Shown here piece after piece: positions 50,988 to 61,665 of a DNA stretch of 64,000 nt. Location: NCBI GenBank assembly GCA_029972135.1, contig CP124755.1, positions 1,736,001 through 1,800,000 on the forward strand. The letters are read 5' to 3'. Numbering within the stretch: the first letter of the stretch is position 1; every line of letters begins with the position of its first letter. The translations under genes and the position numbers were made by a program. The DNA is from Candidatus Thiocaldithrix dubininis (GTDB lineage: Bacteria; Pseudomonadota; Gammaproteobacteria; Thiotrichales; Thiotrichaceae). The notes below the pieces were generated by a model. The model had not been told where the DNA came from and made no database searches. It saw nothing but the letters and a program-made list of their open reading frames with translations.

Positions 50988-52586
50988 TTAATACGGGTGA
51001 TACAGGGTAATAGGATCTAAAACAGTCGGTATACCCTCCATTTTTGGATCAGCTTCGGGATAATCCAAGGTATAATGCAAACCCCGACTTTCTTTACGCA
51101 ATAATGCCGAACGAATAATTAAACGCGCCACTAAAGCTAAATTACGCAATTCCACCAAATCGCTAGTGATTTTAAAATTAGCGTAATATTCGTCTATTTC
51201 CCGTAATAATAATTCAATGCGATTACGCGCCCGTTGTAGGCGTTTGGTGGTGCGAACAATACCGACGTAATCCCACATAAAGCGGCGAATTTCATCCCAG
51301 TTGTGATTAATCACAACTTTTTCATCCGAATCGGTCACGCGGCTTTCATCCCATGCGGGAATTTCAATGTCTAAGGGTATTTCGTCTAAACGCTGTTTAA
51401 TATCTTCGCCCGCCGCTTGCCCGTAAACAATACATTCCAAGAGCGAATTGCTCGCCATACGATTTGCGCCGTGTAAACCTGTATATGACGCTTCACCCAC
51501 GCAATATAAGGCGTCGACATCAGTACGCCCGTGTATGTCTACCATAACACCACCGGATGTGTAATGCGCGGCGGGCACAACAGGCACGGGGTGCTTGCTC
51601 ATATCAAAGCCAAATTCTAAGCACATGGCGTAGACATTCGGGAAATGGCTGACAATAAAGTCTTTAGGCTTGTGGCTAATATCTAAATACACACAATCAA
51701 GACCTAAGCGCTTCATTTCGTGGTCAATCGCTCGCGCGACAATATCCCGTGGCGCTAATTCGGCGCGGGGGTCAAATTTCGGCATAAAACGCGTGCCGTC
51801 CGGTAATAATAATAAACCGCCTTCACCGCGCACGGCTTCGGTAATCAAATTCGATTTGGCATGGGGATGATATAAACAAGTCGGATGGAATTGCATAAAT
51901 TCCATATTGGCTACCCGACAGCCCGCTCGCCACGCCATTGCAATGCCATCACCGCTTGCGCCGTCTGGATTACTGGTATAAAGATAAACTTTACTCGCCC
52001 CGCCAGTGGCAATCGCGGTAAAACGGGCTTTCACGGTGCGAATACTTTTATCTTTGCGATTATACACATACGCCCCAATACAGCGGTTCGAGCTATGCCC
52101 CAGCTTACGACTGGTAATCAAATCAATCGCAATATGAAATTCTAGAATCGTAATATTGGGGCGCTGTTGCACTTGCTCGACCAAGGTGTATTCAATCGCC
52201 GCGCCACTGGCATCCGCCGCATGCGCAATCCGGCGGTGACTGTGCCCACCTTCGCGGGTTAAATGCAAACGCTCAGGGTGCTCTTCATCGCGAGTAAACG
52301 GTACACCGGCATCTAATAGCCAATTAATCGACTTTGCGCCATTTTCAGCCGTAAACCGCACAATTTGTTCATCGCATAAGCCCGCGCCCGCGTTTAGGGT
52401 ATCAGCGACATGCGAATCCACGCTATCGGTCGCGTCCAACACAGCAGATACGCCGCCTTGCGCATAAACCGTACTGCCTTCTGTCACTACGTCCTTGCTG
52501 AGCACCGCCACTTTACACGTATCTGGCAGACTTAACGCCAGCGTTAAACCCGCTGCGCCACTGCCAATAATTAAGACATCGTACAT
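50988..52586 (-). CDS. nadB: L-aspartate oxidase
   Basis: A 532-residue flavoenzyme converting aspartate to iminoaspartate, the first step of de novo NAD synthesis. FAD-binding N-terminus [15 protein letters not shown]. Active-site segments are [33 protein letters not shown] and [20 protein letters not shown]. The C-terminal helical domain ([20 protein letters not shown]) is complete. It diverges from the rpoE operon, the same arrangement as in E. coli and many gammaproteobacteria. Confidence 0.97.
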   Translation of the reverse strand: MYDVLIIGSGAAGLTLALSLPDTCKVAVLSKDVVTEGSTVYAQGGVSAVLDATDSVDSHVADTLNAGAGLCDEQIVRFTAENGAKSINWLLDAGVPFTRDEEHPERLHLTREGGHSHRRIAHAADASGAAIEYTLVEQVQQRPNITILEFHIAIDLITSRKLGHSSNRCIGAYVYNRKDKSIRTVKARFTAIATGGASKVYLYTSNPDGASGDGIAMAWRAGCRVANMEFMQFHPTCLYHPHAKSNLITEAVRGEGGLLLLPDGTRFMPKFDPRAELAPRDIVARAIDHEMKRLGLDCVYLDISHKPKDFIVSHFPNVYAMCLEFGFDMSKHPVPVVPAAHYTSGGVMVDIHGRTDVDALYCVGEASYTGLHGANRMASNSLLECIVYGQAAGEDIKQRLDEIPLDIEIPAWDESRVTDSDEKVVINHNWDEIRRFMWDYVGIVRTTKRLQRARNRIELLLREIDEYYANFKITSDLVELRNLALVARLIIRSALLRKESRGLHYTLDYPEADPKMEGIPTVLDPITLYHPY

Positions 52587-52690
52587 CTCTACCTCTCTCT
52601 ACTATTTTTAGAATGCGCTACAGTTAATAAACATTCTAATATTGACAGCGCTGCAATAGCATATAATCCTTGCACTTCAGTGCTTTTCGG

Positions 52691-52716
52691 GAACTTTTTT
52701 GCATTAAATGGTCGAA
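52691..52716 (+). promoter_or_regulatory. Candidate sigma-E promoter of rpoE
   Basis: GGAACTT at 52690-52696, then 15 bases, then TCGAA (GGTCGAA): close to the sigma-E pattern GGAACTT-N15/16-TCNAA. It lies 70 bases before rpoE and fits autoregulation. A TTGACA/TATAAT pair upstream (52642-52667) has a 14-base spacer and is less convincing. Confidence 0.6.
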
Positions 52717-52788
52717 TAGCAAACTCTGCACGATTTAGCAAAAATTCCAAACAAAGCTAATTAAAATGTATTAAGGAGTAAGGCCCTA

Positions 52789-53364
52789 ATGGGCGCAAGC
52801 TTAACAGACTTAGAATTAGTGCAGCGTGTTCAATCAGGGGATAAGAAATCGTTCGATATTTTAGTATTAAAATATCAGCATAAGGTGATTGGTCTTATAA
52901 CGCGTTATGTTCACGACCCTGATACAGCAATGGATGTCGCGCAAGAAGCGTTTATTAAAGCGTATCGCGGCTTAAAAAACTTTCGCGGTGAGAGCGCGTT
53001 TTATACGTGGTTATACCGTATTGCTATTAATAGTGCGAAAAACTATTTAGTGTCACAAAATCGCCGCCTGCCGGATAGTGATATAGATGCAGAAGAAGCG
53101 GAACAAATCGGGGGGGAATCAGCTCTAAAGGAATATGCATCACCTGAGCATGAAATGTTAAAGGACGAAATTCAGGCAGCCGTAACACAAGCAATCGATG
53201 CATTACCCGAAGATCTACGTACTGCAATTATCTTGCGTGAACTAGAGGGTATGAGCTATGAAGAAATTGCAGTGACAATGGAATGTCCAATTGGGACTGT
53301 GCGTTCGCGTATTTTTCGCGCACGTGAGTCAATTGATAAGGTACTGAGACCATTACTCAGTTAA
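52789..53364 (+). CDS. rpoE: RNA polymerase sigma-E factor
   Basis: A 191-residue group 4 sigma factor for envelope stress. Region 2 (RYVHDPDTAMDVAQEAFIKA, AFYTWLYRIAINSAKNYL) and region 4 (LRELEGMSYEEIAVTMECPI, GTVRSRIFRARESI) are intact. The order rpoE-rseA-rseB-rseC is classical. AAGGAG precedes the ATG at 52789. Held at the membrane by RseA until RseA is cleaved. Confidence 0.97.
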   Translation: MGASLTDLELVQRVQSGDKKSFDILVLKYQHKVIGLITRYVHDPDTAMDVAQEAFIKAYRGLKNFRGESAFYTWLYRIAINSAKNYLVSQNRRLPDSDIDAEEAEQIGGESALKEYASPEHEMLKDEIQAAVTQAIDALPEDLRTAIILRELEGMSYEEIAVTMECPIGTVRSRIFRARESIDKVLRPLLS

Positions 53365-53405
53365 ACCGCCTTATGAGTAGTGTCTTAAGGTGTAGGTGAA
53401 ATGAA

Positions 53406-54026
53406 ATGAATACAAGTAAACATGAATTCTTGTCGGCTTGGCTAGACGACGAGACTGGTACATTTGAACAACGTCGCATCGTGGATGAGCTTCATAAGGA
53501 CGAGGCATTGGCTCAAACCATGAGCCGTTACGCATTAATGGGTGAATTAATGCGCAAACCACAAGCAACGCCTGTGATAGCGGCTAATGCTTTTTTAAGC
53601 CGTATGCAATTGGCATTAGAAGATGAACCGACCTATGGACATGCAACAGTCAGCACAACGATCCCAGCAGCGACTAAGACCGTTAAAATGGTAAGCCAAC
53701 GTCGTTATTACGCAGGTATGGGTATGGCGGCAACCGTGGCAACAGTAGCAATGGGTGGCTTGTTATGGCTACAACAGCCTCAGTTCCATCAGCCTGCGCT
53801 ACAAGCGCAAGTTACCACCACTGTCGCGCCCTTGGCAGTTGCAAGTTTGCCTGCGGCTAACACGGCTGAACAATTAGCGGCAACTGATGCGCGCATTCGT
53901 CAATTAGGTCAAGTGGATTCTCATACACGCGATGTACTGAAACAGTATGTAACCCAACATGCACGCTATGCTTCTACAGGCATTGCACCTTCTCTACGTG
54001 CGGTAACTTATGCGAATGAAAATTGA
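53406..54026 (+). CDS. rseA: Anti-sigma-E factor RseA
   Basis: A 206-residue single-pass membrane protein. The cytoplasmic N-domain (EFLSAWLDDETGTFEQRRIV, YALMGELMRKP) binds sigma-E. The TM helix is about residues 99-120 (YYAGMGMAATVATVAMGGLL). The periplasmic part is Ala/Thr/Gln-rich, ending YVTQHARYASTGIAPSLRAV then TYANEN. DegS/RseP cleavage would free sigma-E. Its end overlaps rseB. Confidence 0.93.
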   Translation: MNTSKHEFLSAWLDDETGTFEQRRIVDELHKDEALAQTMSRYALMGELMRKPQATPVIAANAFLSRMQLALEDEPTYGHATVSTTIPAATKTVKMVSQRRYYAGMGMAATVATVAMGGLLWLQQPQFHQPALQAQVTTTVAPLAVASLPAANTAEQLAATDARIRQLGQVDSHTRDVLKQYVTQHARYASTGIAPSLRAVTYANEN

Positions 54027-54912
54027 AACGGTCTTAACTAGCTTGCTATTAGCGGGAGTATTGCTGCCCAGCGCCCCCGCTTATGCTGATGAAGCCTTGG
54101 ATTTACTTCAAAAAATGCGCGCTGCCTTACAAACGGCTAGCTATTCTGGCACAGTGGTGTATGCGCAAGGTACGGATTTAGCAACCTACCAAATCAGCCA
54201 TACCCTGCAAAATGGTGCAGAAAAAGGCAATGTAACACGTTTATCGCAGGGTGAAGGCAAGCCTACCAGTGAAATGGAAAGCTTTTCGCTAGCAAAGTTT
54301 CAACAAGTCCAACCGAATATGCAGAAAGCGTATTCGTTGGATTTGGGTGGTGAAGACACGATTGCAGGTCGGCAATGTCAAATTGTGGTAGCGCGCCCCC
54401 GCGACCGTATGCGTTATTTACAACGCTATTGTATTGATAAAACAAATGGCATGATGTTGAAATACTCCATGATAGATCAACATCATGATACCGTTGAACA
54501 GCTCGTTTTTACTGATATTAAAATGGATGCGCCCAGCACCAATACAACAAAAACAGCAACTTTAACACCTGTCGCCTTAAAGACAGTAACTGACAACGTT
54601 ACTCCGAGTGCAACTGCTAATAGTCGCTGGAAGTTTAAAACCTTACCCAATGGTTTTGAGCAAGTTGAACGCTTAGAAAAAGCACCGAAAGAAGGTAAAG
54701 CCGCTATACAGCATATCATTCTATCTGATGGTGTTACCTCCGTATCAGTCTTTATCACTCAAGACGATGATACTAAAGTTGGGCAGGCATACAATTCCGG
54801 TGCAATGAACATTTTTACTTCAAAAATCAACGATTTCAATATCACATTTGTCGGTGAAGTACCGGTACGCACTTTGAAGCAAATCAGCGAAGGTATGCAG
54901 TATGAGCAGTGA
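54010..54912 (+). CDS. rseB: Periplasmic sigma-E regulator RseB (MucB)
   Basis: A 300-residue exported protein (signal LTSLLLAGVLLPSAPAYAD). The N-terminal LolA-like domain is visible (LLQKMRAALQTASYSGTVVY, RYLQRYCIDKTNGMMLKYS) and the C-terminal domain has GVTSVSVFITQDDDTKVGQ. It binds RseA and shields it from DegS until lipid or LPS intermediates displace it. ATG 54010 overlaps rseA by 17 bases; a second in-frame ATG is at 54016. Confidence 0.93.
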   Translation: MRMKIETVLTSLLLAGVLLPSAPAYADEALDLLQKMRAALQTASYSGTVVYAQGTDLATYQISHTLQNGAEKGNVTRLSQGEGKPTSEMESFSLAKFQQVQPNMQKAYSLDLGGEDTIAGRQCQIVVARPRDRMRYLQRYCIDKTNGMMLKYSMIDQHHDTVEQLVFTDIKMDAPSTNTTKTATLTPVALKTVTDNVTPSATANSRWKFKTLPNGFEQVERLEKAPKEGKAAIQHIILSDGVTSVSVFITQDDDTKVGQAYNSGAMNIFTSKINDFNITFVGEVPVRTLKQISEGMQYEQ

Positions 54913-55489
54913 GTCTGCTCAAAATTTGATTAAGTTTAAGGCAAGCGACCCCCCGTATAATGAGGCACAGATAGTATTGCGCGGGGCAGCAAATATGATT
55001 GAACAAACAGCACTGGTTGCCAGTGTTGAAGCAGGGTACGCTTGGGTTATTCCAACGAAATCCAGCAACAGTTGTGGTAAGTGTGTTTCTAATAAAACCT
55101 GTATTTCTGACACTTCCACCCCTAAAAATAACAAAAATCAAGCAAAAATGCGGGTTTTAAATCCTTTACATGCACGTCAAGGTGATCAAGTGGTTATCGG
55201 CGTACGCAGTGAAGCTTTAATTTTGTACTCCGTACTCGCTTATTTATTACCCTTAGTTAGCTTAATTATTTTTGCTGCTTTAGGTAAAGAATTATTCACT
55301 GCTTTACATTTAATGCCGGAAATTGGCGCAATTTTATGCGGGTTTGTCGGTTTAATTGGCAGTTTACGCCTGATTAATGTCTGGTCAGCTCGTAATATAA
55401 CCTCATCGGATTATCAACCTGTTATTTTACGAATTCAGGGGTTGCCAAGTTTTCAAGCACATTTTATGCCGATGGCAAGTCGAGTTTAA
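54902..55489 (+). CDS. rseC: RseC/MucC family protein
   Basis: A 195-residue membrane protein overlapping rseB by 11 bases. The N-terminal domain has the cysteine motif SSNSCGKCVSNKTCISDTST (possible iron-sulfur or redox site). It is followed by two TM helices (LYSVLAYLLPLVSLIIFAAL, EIGAILCGFVGLIGSLRL). E. coli RseC affects SoxR reduction and sigma-E output. Last gene of the operon; a hairpin overlaps its stop. Confidence 0.92.
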   Translation: MSSESAQNLIKFKASDPPYNEAQIVLRGAANMIEQTALVASVEAGYAWVIPTKSSNSCGKCVSNKTCISDTSTPKNNKNQAKMRVLNPLHARQGDQVVIGVRSEALILYSVLAYLLPLVSLIIFAALGKELFTALHLMPEIGAILCGFVGLIGSLRLINVWSARNITSSDYQPVILRIQGLPSFQAHFMPMASRV

Positions 55490-55498
55490 TCGACTTGC
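55475..55498. terminator. Hairpin terminator of the rse operon
   Basis: Nine-bp stem GCAAGTCGA/TCGACTTGC with GTTTAA loop, spanning the rseC stop and facing the convergent glycosidase-like gene. Confidence 0.6.
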
Positions 55499-55508
55499 AG
55501 CACTACCA

Positions 55509-57956
55509 TTAGCGCCCGCTAAATAATACCACTGCCCATAAACTGGGATCATTTTCTGCATTATTTTGGGTGGCATGCCAAGCAATTTTTTTATCGCGTT
55601 TGCCACCATCATCATCATCATTAATTTCCAATTCTACCCCAATGCGATTACTGACTTTAGGTTGCATATTAAACGTCGACCACGGAATACGCGCTTCTAA
55701 TACATAACCGTCGGCACGGCGACGCATATCCATATCAATCGCATTGAGCTTGGCTGCCGAAATCGGTGCAGAATTCGCGGCAAGCTCGGGATGTTCCCGA
55801 TTACAAGTAAATACCAGATGAAAGTCATTTACCCCGTCTGGTTTGGTGTTACGGCTATTATCTGCGTCTATAAATAACTCAATCGAATCATCATCGCGTG
55901 GATCAGCCGAATCACTGACTACCGTTTCGTCATAGACGCGCACCGTTAAATACAGATAGTCCGCATCCCATTTGCCTTGCCATTTACCAAATGAATCCTT
56001 TTTAGCCCAATCATCCGTTTCCAATAAGGTATCAAAGGTACGGGGATTGTCTAAGAAATATAAGCGTTCGGGATCATCCGCAGGTCGCCAGACAATCACA
56101 GGCTCGTTAGGATTCAAGGGTTTGCTGGCGGCAATCGGACTAGCAGCAGGCTTGGCAGTCACAATCTCTGTTTGCCACCAAATTTGGTGCGAATTGATAT
56201 AATTCATGACTGCATTGTATTTAGGGGCTTGCTCTGTTGGTTGACGAATATGCTCTTTTAAACCCCAACAGCCATACCACTGACACGTACGCGGTGCGGT
56301 AAATAGCATCATTAATTGCGCCCCCGATTGCTGCCAACCGTTTAGAAACTCCGTATAAAGCTGCCCCATACGCGGGTCGCGATTCGCGGCAAAAAATAAA
56401 GGATTTGGATGTTGCGTCGGTTCACGCGTTACCCAATCAACCAAGCCCTGCCCGCCTTCATACCCCAATAATTGCACACCAAATTGCTTGGCTAAGTCGG
56501 CTTGGGTTTTGACATGGTTTAAGACTTCGGGCAACGAGCGATAAGAATCGGGTTCAGTGGTTAAACGGAAAATATCATCAACCGTCGTTGATTCCCGAAA
56601 GCCTTTGGTATTGCCGCCAAAATACGGAGCAATAGCCACTGCATCCACGGCTTGATAAGTATTATCATACGCTAATAGTTTTTTTGTAATATCGGGGCGT
56701 GAATCCCAACTGCCTATTACCCGTATAAAACGCTCGCGACTGCCAAATACGTCTTCCCAAAGCTTGAACATTTGCCGAGCGCGAATGGTGTAATATTGAT
56801 AGCCTGCTTCTACTGCATTATTGCCTAAACCTAATTTAATGCCTTGTTTTTGCGTGTATTCGCTATGTGAGAAGGTGGTATTCCACGCTTCATTGGTGTA
56901 TTCGATATAAATCTTTAAATCGGGTGCTAAATGATCCCGCACATACGTCGCAAATTGGCGCATGTAATCGTCATCAGCGGCATGTGGCAAATTAAACCAC
57001 GCATCTTTATGTAAACGATTCGCCAATTCGACCATCACTTCCACCGGCACACCACGCGCACCATACGTACCGCCCCAATTAGCTTCTTCAATATGCGGGC
57101 GATCTGCCCAATGTTCTACCGGGTTACGCGTAATACCCGACATCCCCATAAAGCGAATCGCCCGAAAATTTTGCATGAAATTTAAATAATCGGGATTAAA
57201 AACAATGCTAGGGTAATAGTCGACAAAACTTAAATAGTGCCCCGCTGCCTTATCGCATTCATTGGCTTGCATCACCCAGCGCGTCGGTTGATTCTGACAA
57301 ATGCCACCGGGCGGTAGAATCCGAATATTACGCAAATAATTTTGCGGGTTGCTTTGGCTAATGACGATGCTGGCATCCAGTTGATTATCATCGCCTGCAT
57401 TAAACGTAATAATATCGCGCCCCGCAGACTGGCTGATGACCTTAACATCATGCCCATAACGCAGCTTGCCTTCACCGTCATATAACACGGTGTATTGACC
57501 TTGTGGCAGAATATCCGGCGGTAATTTGCCTAAAAATTTTGTACCCGCTTCACCGCCCTGCAAATGAGTCGGCCAGCCATTTTTATCATATTCAATCTCG
57601 GCGGCCGGTAGGTTTAACACATTTTCTGCAAACGGACTGGAAACACGAAACAAGTCTATAAACGGAATACTGGCATCTTCATAATGGATTTCATTGGCAT
57701 TCATGCCTAAAGGCGAATCCTTATAAAGCGTGGGAATCTTAACTTGTGGCGGTAAAGGTGCTCGCGTAGCAGCAGCTAAAGCGGGAGCAGCTTGCGTGGG
57801 AGTAGTATTAGGCGTGCTTGATGTTTGGGTTTGCTGAGGTTGTGTTATAACAATGTTAGGCTTCGACCACCACATACGGTAGGCGTACAGCGCAAACTGT
57901 AACGCCACCAATAAAGCAACCAGAATCAGTAAAATCTTAAGTAGTTTTTGCTTCAA
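55509..57956 (-). CDS. Glycosidase-like protein with C-terminal CBM9-type domain
   Basis: An 815-residue paralogue of the protein at 41409. It has an N-terminal membrane anchor (LLKILLILVALLVALQFALY) and a Thr/Pro linker. The shared core carries LGMNANEIHYEDASIPFIDL, NYLRNIRILPPGGIC, FRAIRFMGMSGITRNPVEHW, WFNLPHAADDDYMRQFATYV and IYIEYTNEAWNTTF. The added C-terminal domain (about 620-815: WDADYLYLTVRVYDETVVSD, DDDSIELFIDADNS, YVLEARIPWSTFNM) resembles CBM9/DOMON-type sugar-binding sandwiches. Likely acts on a surface or extracellular polysaccharide. It starts inside the last four bases of the transglutaminase gene. Confidence 0.75.
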   Translation of the reverse strand: MKQKLLKILLILVALLVALQFALYAYRMWWSKPNIVITQPQQTQTSSTPNTTPTQAAPALAAATRAPLPPQVKIPTLYKDSPLGMNANEIHYEDASIPFIDLFRVSSPFAENVLNLPAAEIEYDKNGWPTHLQGGEAGTKFLGKLPPDILPQGQYTVLYDGEGKLRYGHDVKVISQSAGRDIITFNAGDDNQLDASIVISQSNPQNYLRNIRILPPGGICQNQPTRWVMQANECDKAAGHYLSFVDYYPSIVFNPDYLNFMQNFRAIRFMGMSGITRNPVEHWADRPHIEEANWGGTYGARGVPVEVMVELANRLHKDAWFNLPHAADDDYMRQFATYVRDHLAPDLKIYIEYTNEAWNTTFSHSEYTQKQGIKLGLGNNAVEAGYQYYTIRARQMFKLWEDVFGSRERFIRVIGSWDSRPDITKKLLAYDNTYQAVDAVAIAPYFGGNTKGFRESTTVDDIFRLTTEPDSYRSLPEVLNHVKTQADLAKQFGVQLLGYEGGQGLVDWVTREPTQHPNPLFFAANRDPRMGQLYTEFLNGWQQSGAQLMMLFTAPRTCQWYGCWGLKEHIRQPTEQAPKYNAVMNYINSHQIWWQTEIVTAKPAASPIAASKPLNPNEPVIVWRPADDPERLYFLDNPRTFDTLLETDDWAKKDSFGKWQGKWDADYLYLTVRVYDETVVSDSADPRDDDSIELFIDADNSRNTKPDGVNDFHLVFTCNREHPELAANSAPISAAKLNAIDMDMRRRADGYVLEARIPWSTFNMQPKVSNRIGVELEINDDDDGGKRDKKIAWHATQNNAENDPSLWAVVLFSGR

Positions 57957-58795
57957 GAAGTTGAGACCGCTATACCTGTATCATTCAATGCTTCCCCCGA
58001 AGCAGTAACGGCAGACACCATCATATTCTGCATCGTGGCAGCGCCTACTAGGGTTGCAAATGAAGCGTCCGCTGCATCGCGTCCCGTACCAATTCTGACA
58101 AAACCATTCACAGGGGCTAATTTGGTAGCATCGAATAAATACCAACGCCCGTCTAAATAAGCTTCAAAAAAGCCGTGAAAATCCGGTGGCTGCAATTCGG
58201 GTGCATAACCTGCTACATAACGTGCTGGAATACCTAAAGCGCGGCAAAAACTAATGCTTAAATGAGCAAAATCCCGACAAACACCCGCGCGTTGCACCAA
58301 GACATCCACTGCTGTTGAGAAGGCATCTGTACTACCCGACACATAATCAATATTGTGATACACCCAATCGCGCACTGCTTCGACTCGCGTATAACCCATT
58401 GGCAAATTGCCAAATTCTTTATACGCAAAACCTGCTAAACGATCAGACTCACAATAACGACTGGGGTTCAAATACGGCAAGATCTCCACCGGCAATGCAC
58501 CGTAATTAACCTCATCCAATTGTGGGGGTTGTTGGTCAACTATCGGCATTAATTGTACGGTGGCGTTATAACTCACACTCAATGCGCAGGGTTGTGCCTG
58601 AAACCGCACTAAACGGCTACCGTAGTTATCAACCTGCAACCATTCCACCGGAATATAAGGATTTAGTACTAATGCTTCCTGTTGTACGGTTTGATAATCC
58701 GTATGAGCGGGCACAATACTAAACATAAAACTCGTAGGGGTGGTCACATTATAATCTAATTGACAAGCGACATTGACTACCGTATTCACAGGCAA
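57953..58795 (-). CDS. Transglutaminase-like cysteine protease family protein
   Basis: A 280-residue protein with a beta-sandwich N-domain (VNVACQLDYNVTTPTSFMFS) and a transglutaminase core: VQRAGVCRDFAHLSISFCRA (Cys), PPDFHGFFEAYLDGRWYLFD (His, Asp), TKLAPVNGFVRIGTGRDAAD. No signal peptide is seen. Such proteins usually act as amidases/peptidases and not cross-linkers. The 4-base overlap with the glycosidase-like gene suggests a joint role, but what it is cannot be read here. Confidence 0.85.
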   Translation of the reverse strand: MPVNTVVNVACQLDYNVTTPTSFMFSIVPAHTDYQTVQQEALVLNPYIPVEWLQVDNYGSRLVRFQAQPCALSVSYNATVQLMPIVDQQPPQLDEVNYGALPVEILPYLNPSRYCESDRLAGFAYKEFGNLPMGYTRVEAVRDWVYHNIDYVSGSTDAFSTAVDVLVQRAGVCRDFAHLSISFCRALGIPARYVAGYAPELQPPDFHGFFEAYLDGRWYLFDATKLAPVNGFVRIGTGRDAADASFATLVGAATMQNMMVSAVTASGEALNDTGIAVSTS

Positions 58796-58810
58796 ACTCC
58801 GTTTGATTCA

Positions 58811-60484
58811 CTATTTTGTTTGGGCTTTCTCCCATGCATCTTTTAAGCCAATAATTTGGTTAAATACCGGCTTATTCGGCTGAGAGTATTTAGAGTCTAG
58901 AATAAAGTAGCCTTCGCGCTCGAACTGATAACGGTCATCTAAACTAGCATTTTTTAAACCGATTTCACCTTTACAGCCTTGTAAGATCTGCAAGCTATTC
59001 GGGTTAATCGACTCAAGAAAGTTTTTACCACCTGCATCCGGTGCAGCGTCGGTAAATAAACGGTCGAATAAACGCACTTCGCACTCTATATTTTCACGCG
59101 CTGATACCCAGTGAATTACGCCTTTCGGTTTCACACCATCCGCTGGATCTGCGCCGTGAGTGCCTTCGATGTAACTGGCTTTGATTTCAATAATAGTGCC
59201 AGTTGCATCTTTAACCACTTCATCGGCTTGGATGACATAAGCATTACGCAAGCGCACACGCTTACCTAATACCAAACGTTTGTATTGTTTATTGGCTTCT
59301 TCACGGAAATCGGCTTGGTCAATGTAAATTTCCCGCGTAAACGGCAATTCACGCGCCCCCATTTCTGCACGCAAGGGATGCACAGGTGCGCTCATCATTT
59401 CGGTTTTATCTTCAGGATAATTCGTTAAAGTGACTTTCAACGGATGCAAGACACACATAGCGCGTGGGCTGTTTTCGTTTAAGTCTTCCCGAATCGCAAA
59501 TTCCAACATGGAAATATCCACGATGCCGTCAACCTTCGTGACGCCTGCCATTTCACAAAAAGCCCGTAACGCTTTCGGCGTAATGCCACGGCGACGCATA
59601 CCCGCGATGGTCGGCATACGCGGGTCATCCCAACCGTCCACATGTTTTTCATCCACCAACTGTTTTAAGCGCCGCTTACTGGTAATGGTGTAATTGACAT
59701 TTAAGCGTGAAAATTCATATTGATGCGGTTGCGCTTGTACCGGCAAATTGGCAATAAACCACTCGTATAATGGACGGTGATCTTCAAATTCTAAGGTACA
59801 AATAGAGTGCGTTACGCCCTCCAATGCGTCACTTTGCCCGTGTGCATAATCGTAAGAAGGGTAAATACACCATTTATCACCCGTTTGATGATGCGTGGCT
59901 TTTTTAATGCGATATAACACCGGATCGCGTAGATTAATATTCGAGGCAGCCATATCAATTTTCGCCCGCAAGGTACGGCTACCATCCGCAAACTCACCCG
60001 CGCGCATACGCTCAAATAAATCTAAATTTTCAGCAATTGAACGGCTACGATACGGGCTTTCTTTACCCGCTTCCGTTAATGTGCCGCGATATTCGCGCAT
60101 TTGTTCGGCATTTAAATCACAAACAAAGGCTTTATCCTGCTGAATTAAATACACTGCCCACGCGTATAGCTGATCGAAATAATCCGAAGCATAACGTACC
60201 GCACCGTCCCAGTTATAACCTAGCCACTGTACATCTTGCTTAATGGATTCGACGTATTCTTCATCTTCTTTAACCGGATTAGTGTCGTCCATCCGCAGAT
60301 TACAAGTGCCGCCGTAACGCTGCGCTAAACCAAAATTCAACCAAATGGACTTGGCATGACCAATATGCAGATAGCCATTCGGTTCAGGCGGAAAACGGGT
60401 TTTGATGCTGCTAACTTTGCCGTTACTTAAATCATCTTCGACAATGCGCTCAATAAAATTCAGGGGTCTGCCAATGTCGCTCAT
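58811..60484 (-). CDS. glnS: Glutaminyl-tRNA synthetase
   Basis: A 557-residue class I synthetase from ATG 60484 ([20 protein letters not shown]); a frame extension to 60514 is unlikely. The HIGH motif is in [17 protein letters not shown] (His40-His43), and the KMSKS equivalent is [12 protein letters not shown]. The anticodon-binding beta-barrels are complete ([20 protein letters not shown]). Presence of GlnRS implies direct Gln charging, normal for Gammaproteobacteria. It lies 15 bases past the transglutaminase start, same strand. Confidence 0.97.
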   Translation of the reverse strand: MSDIGRPLNFIERIVEDDLSNGKVSSIKTRFPPEPNGYLHIGHAKSIWLNFGLAQRYGGTCNLRMDDTNPVKEDEEYVESIKQDVQWLGYNWDGAVRYASDYFDQLYAWAVYLIQQDKAFVCDLNAEQMREYRGTLTEAGKESPYRSRSIAENLDLFERMRAGEFADGSRTLRAKIDMAASNINLRDPVLYRIKKATHHQTGDKWCIYPSYDYAHGQSDALEGVTHSICTLEFEDHRPLYEWFIANLPVQAQPHQYEFSRLNVNYTITSKRRLKQLVDEKHVDGWDDPRMPTIAGMRRRGITPKALRAFCEMAGVTKVDGIVDISMLEFAIREDLNENSPRAMCVLHPLKVTLTNYPEDKTEMMSAPVHPLRAEMGARELPFTREIYIDQADFREEANKQYKRLVLGKRVRLRNAYVIQADEVVKDATGTIIEIKASYIEGTHGADPADGVKPKGVIHWVSARENIECEVRLFDRLFTDAAPDAGGKNFLESINPNSLQILQGCKGEIGLKNASLDDRYQFEREGYFILDSKYSQPNKPVFNQIIGLKDAWEKAQTK

Positions 60485-60578
60485 ACTCGCTACTTTCTTG
60501 TGTGTTATTTCCAAGCGGGAATTAGACTATCTAGCGGGGGGGTTGTCCAGTTTTAAACCCGAGACACGGCGGAAATCA

Positions 60579-60607
60579 CGCTTACCTGCCGCTAAAGCGG
60601 GTAAGCG
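60579..60607 (-). terminator. Hairpin after the MBL hydrolase gene
   Basis: GCTTACC..CCGC TAAA GCGG..GGTAAGC nested inverted repeat, 16 bases past the hydrolase stop; no U-run. Confidence 0.5.
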
Positions 60608-60622
60608 CTTGCCTTAAAGCAT

Positions 60623-61594
60623 TTAAAAATCGGCTTGTTCGGCTTCTTGTATAGACAAACTAATATGCTTGCCTAATTCCTCTTTATAACCTTGCCAATC
60701 TTTAAAATCGGCGAGCTTCGCTTCAACTTGCGGCTTCATTTCATGCGCTGCCATAGACTCGCGCAAATCCTTAACCGAGTTATACACCTTGCTTAAATAA
60801 TCCCGATAATAGCCAATCGTGTTTTTAGAACCCAAGCCACCATGCCCCGGAATTACCTTGTCTATATCCAAGGTTAAGGCATGCTCGGCGGCTTTAATAC
60901 TACCGACAAAACTGCCGTCATCCATACGGACAATGCGCTTATTATTAATATTGTCACCGGTGAATAACACTTTTTCGCCCAGCACTTCATACATCACATC
61001 CGTAGCAGAATGCGCCTTGCCTTCAATGATATGGGCTTTTAACTTTAAATCGCCGACTGCAATTTCCTGCCCATGACTCAACGCTTCGCTCGGAATAATC
61101 GCTTCTGTGCCCTTGGTCGCATCGCCGGTCAACGTATCCATATTTTCGAGCCAAGTTTGCGCCGCGCCATTTTTCGCTTCCTCAATCATAGTGGGATGCG
61201 CATAAAACTTTACGTCGGGATTCGCTTCTTTAAAGGCCTGATTAGCCAACCAATGATCGCCATGCACATGCGTCGTAAACACTTTGTTAATCGGTTTATC
61301 GCTAATTTTACGAATATGCGCCAATACCGCACGCCCAATCGCCGCACTTGAACCCGGATCAATCACTGCTATTTCTTTATCAGTAATAATAAAGCCCGGA
61401 TTATTCATAAAGCCTTGATTATCTTTATTCGGATAACCAATAGGCCCTTGAATCATATACACATGCTCACTCACTGCTTGCGGCTTGAAGTCCTTTAACA
61501 ACGCCTGATGGATCGATTTATCGTCTGCCATACTCCCCTGCGAACTGACTAAACCTAAAGCAAATAATACGGCACTACTCATTAGTTTAAACAT
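60623..61594 (-). CDS. Exported MBL-fold metallohydrolase
   Basis: A 323-residue protein from ATG 61594 ([20 protein letters not shown]), with AGGAG upstream. The signal peptide precedes a metallo-beta-lactamase fold: [20 protein letters not shown] (HxHxDH), [40 protein letters not shown] and [10 protein letters not shown]. It resembles SoxH/quinoprotein-associated periplasmic hydrolases, but no sox or PQQ genes are adjacent. Substrate unknown. It diverges from dut with 71 bases between. Confidence 0.83.
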   Translation of the reverse strand: MFKLMSSAVLFALGLVSSQGSMADDKSIHQALLKDFKPQAVSEHVYMIQGPIGYPNKDNQGFMNNPGFIITDKEIAVIDPGSSAAIGRAVLAHIRKISDKPINKVFTTHVHGDHWLANQAFKEANPDVKFYAHPTMIEEAKNGAAQTWLENMDTLTGDATKGTEAIIPSEALSHGQEIAVGDLKLKAHIIEGKAHSATDVMYEVLGEKVLFTGDNINNKRIVRMDDGSFVGSIKAAEHALTLDIDKVIPGHGGLGSKNTIGYYRDYLSKVYNSVKDLRESMAAHEMKPQVEAKLADFKDWQGYKEELGKHISLSIQEAEQADF

Positions 61595-61665
61595 ACAACG
61601 CTCTCCTCTCTTGCGGTTTTCGGTATACTCTCGTCCTCCTTTGGAATAATAGCCCCAATCATTAT

